From positions 124,001 to 188,000 of the forward strand of contig DIYJ01000011.1 of the NCBI GenBank assembly GCA_002428995.1: a stretch of 64,000 nucleotides of DNA, read 5' to 3'. Of the stretch, positions 62,187 through 64,000 are shown in pieces. Numbering within the stretch: the first letter of the stretch is position 1; each line of letters begins with the position of its first letter. This DNA comes from Flavobacteriales bacterium UBA6057. GTDB taxonomy: Bacteria; Bacteroidota; Bacteroidia; Flavobacteriales_G; Salibacteraceae. Below the pieces are notes generated by a model, which searched no databases, was not told where the DNA came from, and saw only the letters and a list, made by a program, of their open reading frames with translations. The translations under genes and the position numbers were made by a program.

Positions 62187-63035
62187 ATGAAAGTACTGGT
62201 TCTTGGATCAACAGGCATGCTTGGTCATGTGCTTTGCGATGTGCTGGAAGCACGAGAAGATGTCGAGCTTGTGAATGTTGCAAGGAGACCTTTCAATTCG
62301 GAAACAGTGTTGGCAGATGTCTCCAATGATGACCGACTCAAGACGGTTATCAAAGAGGCAAAGCCCCAGGTGATTGTCAACTGTGTGGGAGTGCTTATCA
62401 AAGGCTCTTCAGATAATCCAGCGAATGCCATTCTGCTCAATGGCCGTTTGCCTCATCTCTTATCACAGATTGCCAGTGAGATCGGAGCACGAGTGGTTAC
62501 AGTGAGCACTGATTGTGTGTTCTCCGGTAAGCGGGGAAACTACCGGGTAGATGATTTCAGGGATGCAGATGATACTTACGGTCGTTCAAAGTCACTTGGT
62601 GAATTGATGAACGAGCAGGACACAACCATCCGCACCTCCATCATTGGGCCGGAATTAAAAGAAGTGGGAGAAGGATTGTTCGATTGGTTTATGCGTCAGA
62701 GTGGTGAGATCAGCGGATATTCCAAAGCCATTTGGTCTGGAGTGACAACCTTGGAGCTCGCGCGGATTATTTCCGATCATTTCATTTTCGATCATGTACC
62801 CGGTTTGTTTCAAGTATCTCCCGAAAAGGGAATTACAAAGCTCGATTTGCTCGGGATCATCAATGACCAATTCCAAAAGAACATCTCGATTCAGGATGAT
62901 CCTTCGAAAGCCGTTGATAAGAGTCTTGTAAAGTCTGCTGACTTTGTTGAGGTGAGCAATTATCCAACTCAGATTGAGGAGATGCATGATTTCATGACGA
63001 AAAGAAAGGATCGGTATGCGAAGTACTTCGCCTGA
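62187..63035 (+). CDS. RmlD-like 4-keto-sugar reductase (WbvR/CapF-like)
   Basis: 282 aa from ATG 62187 (or 288 aa from ATG 62169, which overlaps the previous stop). VLVLGSTGMLGHVLCDVLEA binds NAD(P); TVSTDCVFSGKRGNY and TYGRSKSLGE supply the SDR Tyr-x3-Lys. CapF proteins carry a C-terminal cupin and are about 370 aa; this protein is shorter and lacks it, resembling WbvR of the UDP-L-QuiNAc path. Its stop lies inside the next gene. Confidence 0.87.
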   Translation: MKVLVLGSTGMLGHVLCDVLEAREDVELVNVARRPFNSETVLADVSNDDRLKTVIKEAKPQVIVNCVGVLIKGSSDNPANAILLNGRLPHLLSQIASEIGARVVTVSTDCVFSGKRGNYRVDDFRDADDTYGRSKSLGELMNEQDTTIRTSIIGPELKEVGEGLFDWFMRQSGEISGYSKAIWSGVTTLELARIISDHFIFDHVPGLFQVSPEKGITKLDLLGIINDQFQKNISIQDDPSKAVDKSLVKSADFVEVSNYPTQIEEMHDFMTKRKDRYAKYFA

Positions 63036-64000
63036 TAAGCCCAAACTTTTATTCGTTGTAGCAGGTTATTCCACTACCGGAGCACAGGCGATCCGGTTCA
63101 AGAACATGATTCCCTACCTCAGTGAGCACTACCAAGTGGAGGTCATTGAGCTGACATGGAGTAAAAATCCAGAGGAGTACGAGGATCCGTATGCCAAATT
63201 TCATCGAGTTTCCCTCAGTCGTGTTGGTAGGGTGTTGAATCCGGTTTTTCGACAGCTTGGTGGGGATTCAGGTTCGACATCAGAGAAGAAAACTTCTCAG
63301 AAGTCACGTTTTGTAGGGCAGATCAAAGGAATTGTTCGCAAGCTCTTGTTTCCAGATACCTATTGGTTTGAAATCCCAAGGCTGTACAAGAAAATTGCTT
63401 CTGTCCTGAAGGGAGGACATTACGAATCCGTCATTCTGAGCGCTTTTCCCTTTAGTATGCTTGCCCTTGCAAAGAGGATCAAAAAAGACTTCCCCCAAAT
63501 GACCGTCCACTATGACGTGGGCGACCCATTCTCGTGCAGTTCCGTGGAATCAAACTTCCGGAACTGGCTGGCCAAATTCTATGAGAAGGCGCTGCTTCAA
63601 TACATAGACAGCCTTGTAGTAACCAACGATGCGACCAAGCGCTACTATGCTTTAGGGTTTCGCAAGCAACTTGAGGATGCGAAAATCAGTGTTGTAAGCA
63701 TGGGGGTTTCGACTGACAGTCTGGTTCCTATTTCTCAATTGTCTGATAAGGATGGTGCTAAGAATGACTTTTCGCTCGTTTATGCTGGCCGGCTCTACAC
63801 TAAGTTTCGGGAAGCCTTCGAGCTTTACAAGGCGATTGATAAGTTGAATGAGAACCAAGAGGCACGTTTTCACCTCCACATGTACGGGAAATACAATGCT
63901 GCTTTCTATCCGGCTAAATACGACCCTGAAAAAATCAGCTTTCACGGGATGGTGAGCAACGAGCAAGTTTTTGAAGCCTATTCAGAGTGTACTGCCATTG
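63016..64000 (+). CDS. GT4-like glycosyltransferase (cut by window end)
   Basis: The frame is open from ATG 63016 to the window end (328 codons), overlapping the reductase gene by 20 bases. KPKLLFVVAGYSTTGAQAIR is a GT-B N-terminus; FSLVYAGRLYTKFREAFELY and YDPEKISFHGMVSNEQVFEA are the beginning of the donor-binding domain of GT4 enzymes. The C-terminal part is missing here. Confidence 0.8.
   Translation, partial: MRSTSPDKPKLLFVVAGYSTTGAQAIRFKNMIPYLSEHYQVEVIELTWSKNPEEYEDPYAKFHRVSLSRVGRVLNPVFRQLGGDSGSTSEKKTSQKSRFVGQIKGIVRKLLFPDTYWFEIPRLYKKIASVLKGGHYESVILSAFPFSMLALAKRIKKDFPQMTVHYDVGDPFSCSSVESNFRNWLAKFYEKALLQYIDSLVVTNDATKRYYALGFRKQLEDAKISVVSMGVSTDSLVPISQLSDKDGAKNDFSLVYAGRLYTKFREAFELYKAIDKLNENQEARFHLHMYGKYNAAFYPAKYDPEKISFHGMVSNEQVFEAYSECTAI

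Overview
The window comes from a member of the Bacteroidota, most likely a marine-type Flavobacteriia or Cryomorphaceae relative. The evidence is several secreted proteins with C-terminal type IX secretion sorting domains (types A and B), DUF983, DUF3667, DUF4301 and DUF5723-like proteins, a bL34 with a C-terminal extension, a tmRNA with tag GEYNYALAA, no obvious Shine-Dalgarno sequences, and promoter-like TAnnTTTG boxes close upstream of many genes. No rRNA, tRNA, CRISPR array or intact insertion sequence was found.

Layout. 1-14.7 kb is housekeeping: uvrA, an MsbA-like ABC exporter coupled to truA, menA, a phosphopantetheinyl transferase, rarA, a LytTR regulator, an alpha/beta-hydrolase lipoprotein, a small SPFH / 49-aa / ribbon-helix-helix cassette, and rpmH. 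14.7-28.3 kb holds a 1457-aa beta-propeller T9SS cargo, a NUMOD4/HNH-type protein with its own promoter and terminator, a second ABC exporter, and a four-gene set (lipoprotein, DUF5723-like protein, T9SS cargo, GT-C glycosyltransferase). 28.4-46 kb holds an OmpA/TPR/PD40 protein coupled to queE, DUF4301, two adjacent paralogous PKD adhesin-like proteins with a small secreted partner, a phosphohexomutase, and a coupled LpxH-like phosphatase / glycosyltransferase / GH1 glycosidase set. 46-49.8 kb carries small envelope genes, a decayed GIY-YIG nuclease gene and the tmRNA gene.

49.9 kb to the end is a surface-polysaccharide locus read in one direction with many start/stop overlaps: Wza-like exporter, Wzc-like autokinase, Wzx-like flippase, sugar aminotransferase, WbqC-like protein, acyltransferase, beta-propeller glycosidase-like protein, sulfotransferase-like protein, GT2, three enzymes for a UDP-2-acetamido-2,6-dideoxy-L-hexose (UDP-L-QuiNAc or UDP-L-FucNAc type), and a GT4 cut by the window end. 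Together they suggest a capsule or exopolysaccharide with an aminodeoxy-L-sugar and probably sulfate.

The most interesting unexplained structures are: (1) the tmRNA 3' end, repeated about 470 bp away on the far side of a GIY-YIG pseudogene; (2) a non-coding element of about 215 bp after uvrA with nested inverted repeats; (3) the SPFH / small protein / RHH cassette, with a 48-bp palindrome that includes its start codon; (4) a family of short ATCAGATGAT-type words in gene-end intergenic regions.
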